Source: an uncultured Clostridia bacterium (GTDB lineage: Bacteria > Bacillota > Clostridia > UBA1381). From it: a stretch of 64,000 bases of DNA. The notes beneath the pieces were generated by a model that was not told the origin of the DNA, made no database searches, and worked only from the letters and a program-made list of their open reading frames with translations. The DNA lies in NCBI GenBank assembly GCA_944392335.1, contig CALXWJ010000038.1, positions 1 to 64,000 of the forward strand, read 5' to 3'. The position numbers were made by a program, and so were the translations under genes. Positions 16,390 to 23,746 of the stretch are shown here, piece after piece; position 1 is the stretch's first letter, and every line of letters starts with the position of its first letter.

Positions 16390-17520
16390 TCATAATCCAA
16401 GCTCGGTTTCTACCAGACTCATTTCAAGAACTTTGATCTTTGCAAGCCCGTCCAGAAATGCGCGTAAATAATCCGCTTGGAATTCAAAGCATATAACCTC
16501 ACTGTCATACTGATTTACGGAAATAGCTTCTTTAAATCGGATAAGTCTGGCAACGTCGCCATCCAAATGGCATAAAATATATTTATTGTTTATATAAGCG
16601 TCATACTCAAATGAACCCAAACCATTTGCCAAACTGTCAGACTCAAACAGAATATCAATAAACATTTTACTTGCATCTTTCATGCATATAAGCTTTAATA
16701 ATCTAATCCCGTATTCGTTTAACGGTACAAAATGTATATGCCTATAGATACCGTCAAATCGAAACTCCAATCTATGATTTGTCTCGTTGACCATTAACGT
16801 ATCCAATAATATTTTATCAGACTGGCCAAACAGAATGGCAGAGTCTACATCGTTGATTCCGGCATTCATCCTGGCGATTTCAATTAAATTGTGCCGAGCC
16901 TTAAATTCTCCCATACCATTCCATTTCATAACAGAATTGCGAGTATTATAAACTGCAAAACACTTATGATTTGAAAATATTGCACCAACCATGCGGGTGA
17001 ACATTGTTTTGTTCATCTCAGAATGACCTATTGATTTCAGGCATCTGGACATATAAAATATAGGTTCACTCGGTATGACAGAAATGATCATTTCATTCTG
17101 AAGCTTAGGGACCTTGTACGGTTTATACTCCATACCCATTCTCATACACATCGCTGCAGATTCTGCAATCCGATGATTCCGCTCTATATGTGCAGAATCA
17201 CCGGAAAACTTATGGTTGTTATAAAGGTCCAGATACATCACCAGCGCTTTGGGCGAAATCCATTCCAGTATGGGGAAGGCTGCTTTTGTTAATCTGATTG
17301 TTTTCCCGGATCCTTTTCCGGATAGATTAAGGAGTTTACAGGTTATTCTTGCACCAGACTCAGAATTATACAAAGTCTGCCGATTTGTAAGCTTATGAAC
17401 CATTGCCCTGAGCCAACGCTCATTTCCTAACAGCCGAAGTGATGAATATGGAAACTCACCTGTAGCTGAAAGAATGTTAAGCAGACTGCCCGCGTGACTG
17501 TCTGGTCGAATATGTATCAT
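16390..17520 (-). CDS. Uncharacterised conjugation protein, possible winged-helix (Replic_Relax-like)
   Basis: A 376-residue soluble protein directly before virD4. The N-terminal 90 residues resemble a winged helix: GEFPYSSLRLLGNERWLRAMVHKL, a wing-like stretch, then RLTKAAFPILEWISP, the layout of replication-relaxation family proteins. The rest is mixed and contains no Tyr-His-His relaxase signature I can identify. Its start overlaps the small gene before it by 4 bases (ATGA). Because no classical relaxase is seen elsewhere, this is one candidate for DNA processing at oriT, but the assignment is weak. Confidence 0.55.
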   Translation of the reverse strand: MIHIRPDSHAGSLLNILSATGEFPYSSLRLLGNERWLRAMVHKLTNRQTLYNSESGARITCKLLNLSGKGSGKTIRLTKAAFPILEWISPKALVMYLDLYNNHKFSGDSAHIERNHRIAESAAMCMRMGMEYKPYKVPKLQNEMIISVIPSEPIFYMSRCLKSIGHSEMNKTMFTRMVGAIFSNHKCFAVYNTRNSVMKWNGMGEFKARHNLIEIARMNAGINDVDSAILFGQSDKILLDTLMVNETNHRLEFRFDGIYRHIHFVPLNEYGIRLLKLICMKDASKMFIDILFESDSLANGLGSFEYDAYINNKYILCHLDGDVARLIRFKEAISVNQYDSEVICFEFQADYLRAFLDGLAKIKVLEMSLVETELGL

Positions 17521-17714
17521 AGCTTTTCACCATCGCTTTGGAGAACTTTTGCGCCATCATGACTGCTCTCTTTGGCGCATCCTCGTGTCGCATATCGCCC
17601 CCAAAATGCTGAGTTCATGCGATTTTGACGCTGATCAAAACAAGTGTAATTTTTTTTACCCGAAAATCTTCGTTTTTTACACTCGTTTTTCCTGTGCGAA
17701 GAACGGTGTTTCAT
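17517..17714 (-). CDS. Small basic protein, uncertain
   Basis: A 65-residue reading frame, strongly basic (MKHRSSHRKNECKKRRFSGKK), that fills the 156-base gap between its neighbours. It overlaps the upstream gene by 38 bases and the downstream one by an ATGA. GAGGGGG lies about 9 bases before the ATG at 17714. The tight fit argues for a real nucleic-acid-binding accessory protein, but the composition is odd and no family is recognised. Confidence 0.4.
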   Translation of the reverse strand: MKHRSSHRKNECKKRRFSGKKNYTCFDQRQNRMNSAFWGRYATRGCAKESSHDGAKVLQSDGEKL

Positions 17715-18381
17715 ACAGCTTCACCCCCTCATCCGGCATCGTTTTTTCTAACGATAGCCACAATATGAAATCTTTCTTAGGAATGACATATATTTCTGTT
17801 CGATCACTACATCCCTGTGCACTACAGTAGTAATGAGTACATATTTCTGGTCCGTCATCTGGCATCACATAGAGTGCCACAATATCTGACGCCATATTGA
17901 TTTCTATATTGTCATGATCACGTTTTTTTCGGTCACTTCTGTTTTTATCATAAACATGTCGATATATTAAAACGCAATCTGTATACCGAACAGGTGGAGC
18001 AGTTTTGAAAAAATCATACATTGCCGGATATAAAATGGAGCGTATGTAATCAGCTGATCCAGCACTTTTCTTAGGTAACAGAGCAGGGATTCGTACCGAA
18101 AACCAGCCTTTAAATGTAAATCCTATTTCAACAGGCGTACAAATCTTAATGATATTTTCAATTTCTAAACACGCCTGAGGTTTGCCTGTATATGCAGGTA
18201 AAACACGTGTAAGTAAAACAGCTTTTTCAGAAGTCTCCTCAAGCTGCATTGCCTTTTCGTATGCTTCATCCATTTTACCGTTATCATATAAAAAGCGAAC
18301 ATTTTTTATCTGTTCGCCCATTAAATCTATTTTCTTTTCTGCTTTATCCAGCGTTTTTAGAAATGAATTGTTTTGTCTCAT
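17677..18381 (-). CDS. Uncharacterised conjugative-element protein
   Basis: A 234-residue soluble protein. The first 65 residues are a likely coiled coil (FLKTLDKAEKKIDLMGEQIK and DNGKMDEAYEKAMQLEETSE). The rest is mixed alpha/beta with no motif I recognise (RVLPAYTGKPQACLEIENII, then VALYVMPDDGPEICTHYYC). The start at 18381 is preferred to 18450 because AGGGAG lies 9 bases upstream; it overlaps the preceding gene by 38 bases. Sizes and order recall DUF6100-type genes of gut Clostridia elements, but I am not certain of that name. Confidence 0.6.
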   Translation of the reverse strand: MRQNNSFLKTLDKAEKKIDLMGEQIKNVRFLYDNGKMDEAYEKAMQLEETSEKAVLLTRVLPAYTGKPQACLEIENIIKICTPVEIGFTFKGWFSVRIPALLPKKSAGSADYIRSILYPAMYDFFKTAPPVRYTDCVLIYRHVYDKNRSDRKKRDHDNIEINMASDIVALYVMPDDGPEICTHYYCSAQGCSDRTEIYVIPKKDFILWLSLEKTMPDEGVKLYETPFFAQEKRV

Positions 18382-18904
18382 CAGCAATATCTCCCTCTGA
18401 ATAGAATAATACTTCCGGTTCATCTTTGCCGCCGTACTCGATAGTAGCAAAAAGACACGGAGCTTTCGGCAGTTTTAGATTTGCTGCCATTCCTATATGT
18501 GGTACTACAATGATATATTTTAAGTCTTCATCAGGTCTAAGAAGCTTTAACAGATGCTCTTCGCCCTCAAAAAGCGTTACTATTTCATAGCCTATGTTTT
18601 CCTTTAAGAAAAATATTTGTGATGGATATACTGCAGGATAGTGGGCCATTGGATCAACTTGGTCTATAAATTTCAGCAATACCCATACAGCAAGTATAAT
18701 CCTTTGATCCGGCTGACACATAGAGTCAAGACCTAAATAATAACCACCTTTCACATCATCAATCTGATGCTGCTTTTTTAAATTTTTTATAATCTTCAGA
18801 GCAACATCAGGTTTCTTTCTTAACATTTTGGTTATCTGAGTTATAGGCAACGCTCCATACTGTGACAGCCATTTGATTACATATTTCTCATCTTCAAGTA
18901 ACAT
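18344..18904 (-). CDS. Winged-helix protein of the conjugative element (DUF5697-like)
   Basis: A 186-residue protein with an N-terminal DNA-binding-like segment (DEKYVIKWLSQYGALPITQI, then TKMLRKKPDVALKIIKNLKK) followed by a small alpha/beta domain (GYEIVTLFEGEEHLLKLLRP, YIIVVPHIGMAANLKLPKA). The layout matches what I recall of the DUF5697 family. The ATG at 18904 is 8 bases from AAAGGAGG; the GTG at 18913 is too close. It starts a cluster of small genes between virB4 and virD4. Its role in transfer is unknown. Confidence 0.6.
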   Translation of the reverse strand: MLLEDEKYVIKWLSQYGALPITQITKMLRKKPDVALKIIKNLKKQHQIDDVKGGYYLGLDSMCQPDQRIILAVWVLLKFIDQVDPMAHYPAVYPSQIFFLKENIGYEIVTLFEGEEHLLKLLRPDEDLKYIIVVPHIGMAANLKLPKAPCLFATIEYGGKDEPEVLFYSEGDIADETKQFISKNAG

Positions 18905-19057
18905 TTTTTGCACCTCCTTTTGTGAACCAAAAATCTTTATTTATATCAAACTGCATACCTAACTGAATGTCTGCCGCACGTATTTTAATGATAATGCGTA
19001 TTTTTATGACTATACGTTTTTAGCAATATCAGTGGTTGCTTGTTTGGAAATTTTATT

Positions 19058-21586
19058 CTATGGCTTTTTACTTTTCTTTCTGTCCTTTAGAATTGCCTCA
19101 AGTTCGGCACGGTCTGTTGTAATCATTTCCTGTTCTTCCTTTGAGGCCTTAATCACCACAGGAACCTTGTTGTTATTAGAATATACCAATGCCTCGCCTC
19201 GCTCAAAACGTGTGATGGAACGCATTTCTGTTTTGGTTAGCTTCAAAACATCCTGAACATACCTTGCTTCATCAGGTTCAAGATTCAAAATAATCTTATT
19301 TTTTGAATTGTTAACAATGGCTCTGCCATATTTTCCATCTTCCAGACTAAAAAAGTCCGATAAGTCTTGTGTTGCCGAAATTGCTGCTCCTCCAAAACCT
19401 CGTATGGTTTTAAATATGGTCAAACAGAAATCAGCAGCCTGTTTATTAGAAGACGCACCGATTAATTGCCATATCTCATCAATTAAAATAGCTTTTTTCT
19501 TTGTTCTATCTGCTTTGATATTATCCCATACATAATCAAGAGCTATCATCATTCCTACAGGCAGTAATTTTCCTTTTAGCTCTGATAAGTCAAGCACTAT
19601 ATATTTATTAGATAAATCCACATTTGTTTGCCGATTAAATGATTGAGCAGAGCCGGTTACAAATCGGCTTACAATGACTGCAATACGTTCAGTCATTGGA
19701 TTACCCAAAAGATTTTTATGCAAATCGCCGAGTATTGGCATCTTCTTCATTTTTGGAGGAGAAGCAGACGCATCAACATAAAGTGACTCATTGTCATGTG
19801 TGATACCAAACTCGGCATATGTCTTAATCAACGCTTCGTCTAACATTTGTTCTTCTTCATTTGACATATCAGGGATAAGCAATGAGAAGAAAATCATTAA
19901 CTGCTGAATCTTTCGGGCCAGCATGGAATCCATTTCGCTATAATCAATCTCATCAATTAACTCCATCTCGGGAGTAATCGTATGACGTATCTCCATAACA
20001 TTGATACAGTGTGGAGAACCGGGAGCAATTTTAATATACTGTCCGCCTATATGATTACAAGCTCTTCTGAATTCATGTCCTTTTATAGGAGCTAATATAT
20101 AGCACTGAATACCTCTCATACGCATACGCAGTGCTAAAAGCTGCATTGTAAAAGTTTTACCTGCTCCGCTTGTACCCAGCAGGTTTAAATTTGCGTTTTT
20201 GTTTTTCTTTGTGTTAAACAAATCCACAATACAAAGTGAATTGTTATGGCGGTTTACACCAAGCAATACTCCTGTATCATCTGACATTTCAAAGCTTGTG
20301 AACATATATGTGGAAGCAGCACCGCTTGTTAAAACATTTCTGCGAGATTTCTTCTCAAGAAATGGCACGATACTCAAAAAAGGCATAACTGATTTTAATG
20401 CAGCCTCTTGCTTAAAACGGCAATCGCTTGTATACATATCCATTGATTTGAGCATATCTGTCATTTGCTGTTTTCGCCACATAAGTTCTTCATAGCTTTT
20501 TGCCGAAATGGTGATGAATATAGACATATAGAATAAATCCTCATTATTATTTGCAATACCGTTTTTTATAAAATAACCTGATTGAATTGAGTTGGTTAAT
20601 TCCTCAAAATCGGTACTGGTATCCTGCATACTCTTTAACTTGGTACGGTTCAGTCTGATACGCTGCGCAACCTTATCAATGGTCTTGCTTCTATTTTCTC
20701 GCCGCAGATGTACATCAACATCAATTCCTTCGCCAGCATTTATGAGAGATGACATCCACCCAGCACGAACTGCACTTGGATATCCATCACCTTTTATGTA
20801 AAGGAAAGAGTAGTATAAGCCATCCATAATAATGTAATTACTGTGATTCAGTGCAATTCCCCTTGGAGCTATAAAGTTCACCATTTTTATATGTGGAACA
20901 GGATCAATTCCTATAACTTTATTTTTTGCTGCCATAGTATCTATTACAACACGATTGACTCTCGATGAAAATGGTTCGTCAACACATGATCTGCGGTTGA
21001 AAAACATATATAGTATCTCGGCAACTGCTTCATCAGGATCTTTGGGTTGGAGTATGGTATTTCCGCACTGCAAAAAATATGCTCTTGCTGTTTGTTCAGC
21101 AGTTTGCAGTGCGCCATATATTTTCCCTAAATCATCGCTGTCAGTACGATGAAGTTCCTCATACTGAAATATAAGAAAAAAACGTCGTGTTAAAGCTTCA
21201 CGGCTTCCGACGTCTTTAATTAACTTGATATAACCTTCACCAAGATGTTTGCATTGTTCATTATCTTCAGATTCAAGTTCTTTTGTCACCATGGAAACGT
21301 GCTTGTCGGAGTCAGCTTTCCTTGTAATACTCTTAAACTGAAGCTGCATTGGTGAAATTTTAAGCCAACTTGCAAATGAGGAAATAATTCCAAATTGTTC
21401 TTCACTTGAACGGAGCATAAAATTGATTGGCTCTATTTCTAAAATTTTTATGTATCTTCCATCGGTGGTTTTTATGACACCGTAATTTATATCTTTAACA
21501 GGTATAAAATCTTGTACAAACTCAAGTTTTTCCGGCTTCCTTTTTTGTTTTGCCTTTTTTTCTCTTTTTGGGCCGGTCTTGGCCAT
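19058..21586 (-). CDS. virB4: VirB4/TraE-type conjugation ATPase
   Basis: An 842-residue cytoplasmic motor of the type IV secretion system. After a basic N-terminus (KTGPKREKKAKQKRKPEK) comes the VirB4 N-terminal domain, then the ATPase with Walker A LLGTSGAGKTFTMQLL (about residue 469), Walker B KKAILIDEIWQLIGAS (about 699) and a downstream ISATQDLSDFF. Length and motif order are usual for the TraE/VirB4 family of Firmicutes. The ATG at 21586 is chosen by its upstream AGAAGGG; the reading frame to 21676 lies inside the previous gene. It overlaps the PrgI gene by 65 bases. It energises channel assembly and pilus handling. Confidence 0.93.
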   Translation of the reverse strand: MAKTGPKREKKAKQKRKPEKLEFVQDFIPVKDINYGVIKTTDGRYIKILEIEPINFMLRSSEEQFGIISSFASWLKISPMQLQFKSITRKADSDKHVSMVTKELESEDNEQCKHLGEGYIKLIKDVGSREALTRRFFLIFQYEELHRTDSDDLGKIYGALQTAEQTARAYFLQCGNTILQPKDPDEAVAEILYMFFNRRSCVDEPFSSRVNRVVIDTMAAKNKVIGIDPVPHIKMVNFIAPRGIALNHSNYIIMDGLYYSFLYIKGDGYPSAVRAGWMSSLINAGEGIDVDVHLRRENRSKTIDKVAQRIRLNRTKLKSMQDTSTDFEELTNSIQSGYFIKNGIANNNEDLFYMSIFITISAKSYEELMWRKQQMTDMLKSMDMYTSDCRFKQEAALKSVMPFLSIVPFLEKKSRRNVLTSGAASTYMFTSFEMSDDTGVLLGVNRHNNSLCIVDLFNTKKNKNANLNLLGTSGAGKTFTMQLLALRMRMRGIQCYILAPIKGHEFRRACNHIGGQYIKIAPGSPHCINVMEIRHTITPEMELIDEIDYSEMDSMLARKIQQLMIFFSLLIPDMSNEEEQMLDEALIKTYAEFGITHDNESLYVDASASPPKMKKMPILGDLHKNLLGNPMTERIAVIVSRFVTGSAQSFNRQTNVDLSNKYIVLDLSELKGKLLPVGMMIALDYVWDNIKADRTKKKAILIDEIWQLIGASSNKQAADFCLTIFKTIRGFGGAAISATQDLSDFFSLEDGKYGRAIVNNSKNKIILNLEPDEARYVQDVLKLTKTEMRSITRFERGEALVYSNNNKVPVVIKASKEEQEMITTDRAELEAILKDRKKSKKP

Positions 21587-21914
21587 ATTTATATCCCACC
21601 CTTCTGAAATGTAATATTCTTCTACTGAGTAAATAACGGAATATGTGCCCGGTATACTGAAATAAAGAATCTCCATCGATTCCCATCATTGCAATAACTG
21701 CCAGTGGGATTATTGTGATTGTCATAACAACAATACGAATTGTCCCAGGCATAGGAATAAGCATTAATTCCGGATAGCCTATAAGAATAACCACTATAGC
21801 TGCTTCAATTGCATTTCTCGGTTCAAGCATTCCTCCAAATATTTTTCCTGAATCAGTATAGTTTGCCGGTATGGCATAAATATTGTTATATTCTTTTTCT
21901 TCCAATTTATTCAC
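21522..21914 (-). CDS. PrgI/VirB3-like membrane protein
   Basis: About 130 residues: a soluble start (EEKEYNNIYAIPANYTDSG), two adjacent membrane helices (AAIVVILIGYPELMLIPM and IRIVVMTITIIPLAVIAMM) and a very basic tail (KYGQDRPKKRKKGKTKKE). This is the PrgI layout, the Gram-positive equivalent of VirB3, nearly always next to virB4 as here. The start is uncertain: GTG at 21914, 5 bases after the preceding stop, or TTG at 21905. The TTG at 21938 would overlap the upstream gene. Confidence 0.82.
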   Translation of the reverse strand: MNKLEEKEYNNIYAIPANYTDSGKIFGGMLEPRNAIEAAIVVILIGYPELMLIPMPGTIRIVVMTITIIPLAVIAMMGIDGDSLFQYTGHIFRYLLSRRILHFRRVGYKYGQDRPKKRKKGKTKKEAGKT

Positions 21915-21918
21915 CTGC

Positions 21919-23685
21919 TTACCTGTAAATTGTGGCAATTATTTTATATCGTCCTAATTTAAGAGCTTCAGAGTGTGTTTTTACAAATATGTCCACACGA
22001 TGTATGTCATTAAATTCCGGACCGCCACGATCTTCCACGGTATATATATTCCCGTTAATCATAAGCTTTGTACCAAATGGATACTGAGAAGACATTGCAA
22101 CCATCCCAACAGCCAAAGGTTTTCCGCTTGCTGACATAGCTAAACTATTCCCATTACACTGATAGCATGGACAATAATGCGTTACTTCTACCTCAAGTGT
22201 ATAAGAATCACCTTGAGGCAGATCCATTCCTCCAGAAACAGCAGCATTATAATCTACATTTTTAGGTCGCCGCAAAACAAGTGATGATTCATAACTTGGA
22301 CTATTTAAAACAACGCCGCTGCCACTGGATGAATGAACCCACATTCGTTCACCGTTTGTACCGTAACCTGCAAACATAAGAACATGATTCCAACCTCCGC
22401 CTCCGGAGCCTGCTAAGAAACCCAGATCTCCGATTTGCAGATCGGATGAAGAAACAGCGGTTGTCTTAGGATACTGTCCACCGGTGCCATCGCCGATATG
22501 TATGCCGAGTGCTGTATCATAGATCCATGTTGTAAATCCACTGCAATCCAATCCGAATGGTCGGATTGTACCTGAACTTGATGAGCCGGCAGCTGTAACC
22601 AATTTAGGAGTATTCCATTCATCGTTCCAGCCTGCAGGGCTTTTCCCGCCCCAAAAGTATGGGACTTTCCCAACAAGCGAAAGACCCGTTTCAAGGAGAA
22701 GTCTTCGCACTCCTGTTACATTTTGACTATTTACATAGGCAATTAGTTCAGCATCGGTTAAAGGTACACTCTGACCTGTTCCTAAAGACCCATATAGTGT
22801 CTTTTTTAAAGCGTTTGCCATATTGTTTATTACTTCACCATATGTTGTATTAAACTGATTGTAAGCCGCATTTTCATCAATCCCAAATGCCTCGGTAATA
22901 ACTGTATTGTCAAATGGATGAATTGTACATTCAACATAAGTTACAGTCTGGGGTGTTTCTGAACCATCTGATCCTGTTATGGTTTTTTCTCCTGTTTTCT
23001 CTTCGTATGTAACAGGGAACATACGATCAGCAACAGCATTCATTTTCGAAATCATATCTTCTTTACTTGTATTTCTTTGCTGCATAGAAGCGGAGTAAGC
23101 TGAAAGTATATAACATGTATCATAACCCGCAGAACTTTGAGCATAGTTTATAAGTGCTTCCATGGATAAATCATAATCATATCCACCGGAAGAAATAATG
23201 TTTTCAACTTTGGAAAATGACGTGTTATAACCATTTTCAATCACCTCTGAAACTACAGGTACAAGCTCATTGTAGCTTGAATCAATTGTTGCGCCCTCCG
23301 CTGGTTTGGTACCATTTGTACCAAATACACTATCAGTAACGATAGAGGGAAGGGAAACAATCAATACTATAAAAAAAACAAGACACAAGCATATACAAAT
23401 CAATACTTTAAATAAGGTGTGCCGCATAGACCATGCCGCAGCAATCGCCGCACCAACAGGTCCGCCTGCGGCTGTGCCTGTTGCAATTTCAGCAACTGCT
23501 TTTCCACCCTCAACACCTGCTTTAACAGTTGCCGCGGCAGCGGTGGCTGTTGCCTCTGCACCTTTAACCGCCGTTTCCTTTGCTGCTGTTTTCCCAGCCT
23601 GTTTTGCAGCATTTGCCATTTGTTTAGCCGCCCCGGCATAATTATCGGAGCCTTCGCCAAACTGATTTTTTTGTTCATCTGCCAT
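21919..23685 (-). CDS. Conjugation cell-wall hydrolase: NlpC/P60 plus 3D domain
   Basis: A 588-residue VirB1-type wall enzyme. Residues 1-75 are Ala/Lys-rich and probably cytoplasmic; one membrane helix follows (VLICICLCLVFFIVLIVSL). The NlpC/P60 peptidase has its catalytic Cys in FGLDCSGFTTWIY (about residue 375) and His in WNHVLMFAGYG (about 434). A C-terminal 3D domain runs from about 500 with THYCPCYQCNG, GTKLMINGNIYTVEDRGG and HRVDIFVKTHSEA. Together they can cut stem peptides and possibly glycan, opening peptidoglycan for the mating channel. AAAGGAGGTG precedes the ATG at 23685. It lies between the VirB6 and PrgI genes. Confidence 0.9.
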   Translation of the reverse strand: MADEQKNQFGEGSDNYAGAAKQMANAAKQAGKTAAKETAVKGAEATATAAAATVKAGVEGGKAVAEIATGTAAGGPVGAAIAAAWSMRHTLFKVLICICLCLVFFIVLIVSLPSIVTDSVFGTNGTKPAEGATIDSSYNELVPVVSEVIENGYNTSFSKVENIISSGGYDYDLSMEALINYAQSSAGYDTCYILSAYSASMQQRNTSKEDMISKMNAVADRMFPVTYEEKTGEKTITGSDGSETPQTVTYVECTIHPFDNTVITEAFGIDENAAYNQFNTTYGEVINNMANALKKTLYGSLGTGQSVPLTDAELIAYVNSQNVTGVRRLLLETGLSLVGKVPYFWGGKSPAGWNDEWNTPKLVTAAGSSSSGTIRPFGLDCSGFTTWIYDTALGIHIGDGTGGQYPKTTAVSSSDLQIGDLGFLAGSGGGGWNHVLMFAGYGTNGERMWVHSSSGSGVVLNSPSYESSLVLRRPKNVDYNAAVSGGMDLPQGDSYTLEVEVTHYCPCYQCNGNSLAMSASGKPLAVGMVAMSSQYPFGTKLMINGNIYTVEDRGGPEFNDIHRVDIFVKTHSEALKLGRYKIIATIYR

Positions 23686-23746
23686 GCGGTACACCTCCTT
23701 TATATATAAACAGACAGCCAAAGTTCAGTTTGACTGTCCGATTGTT

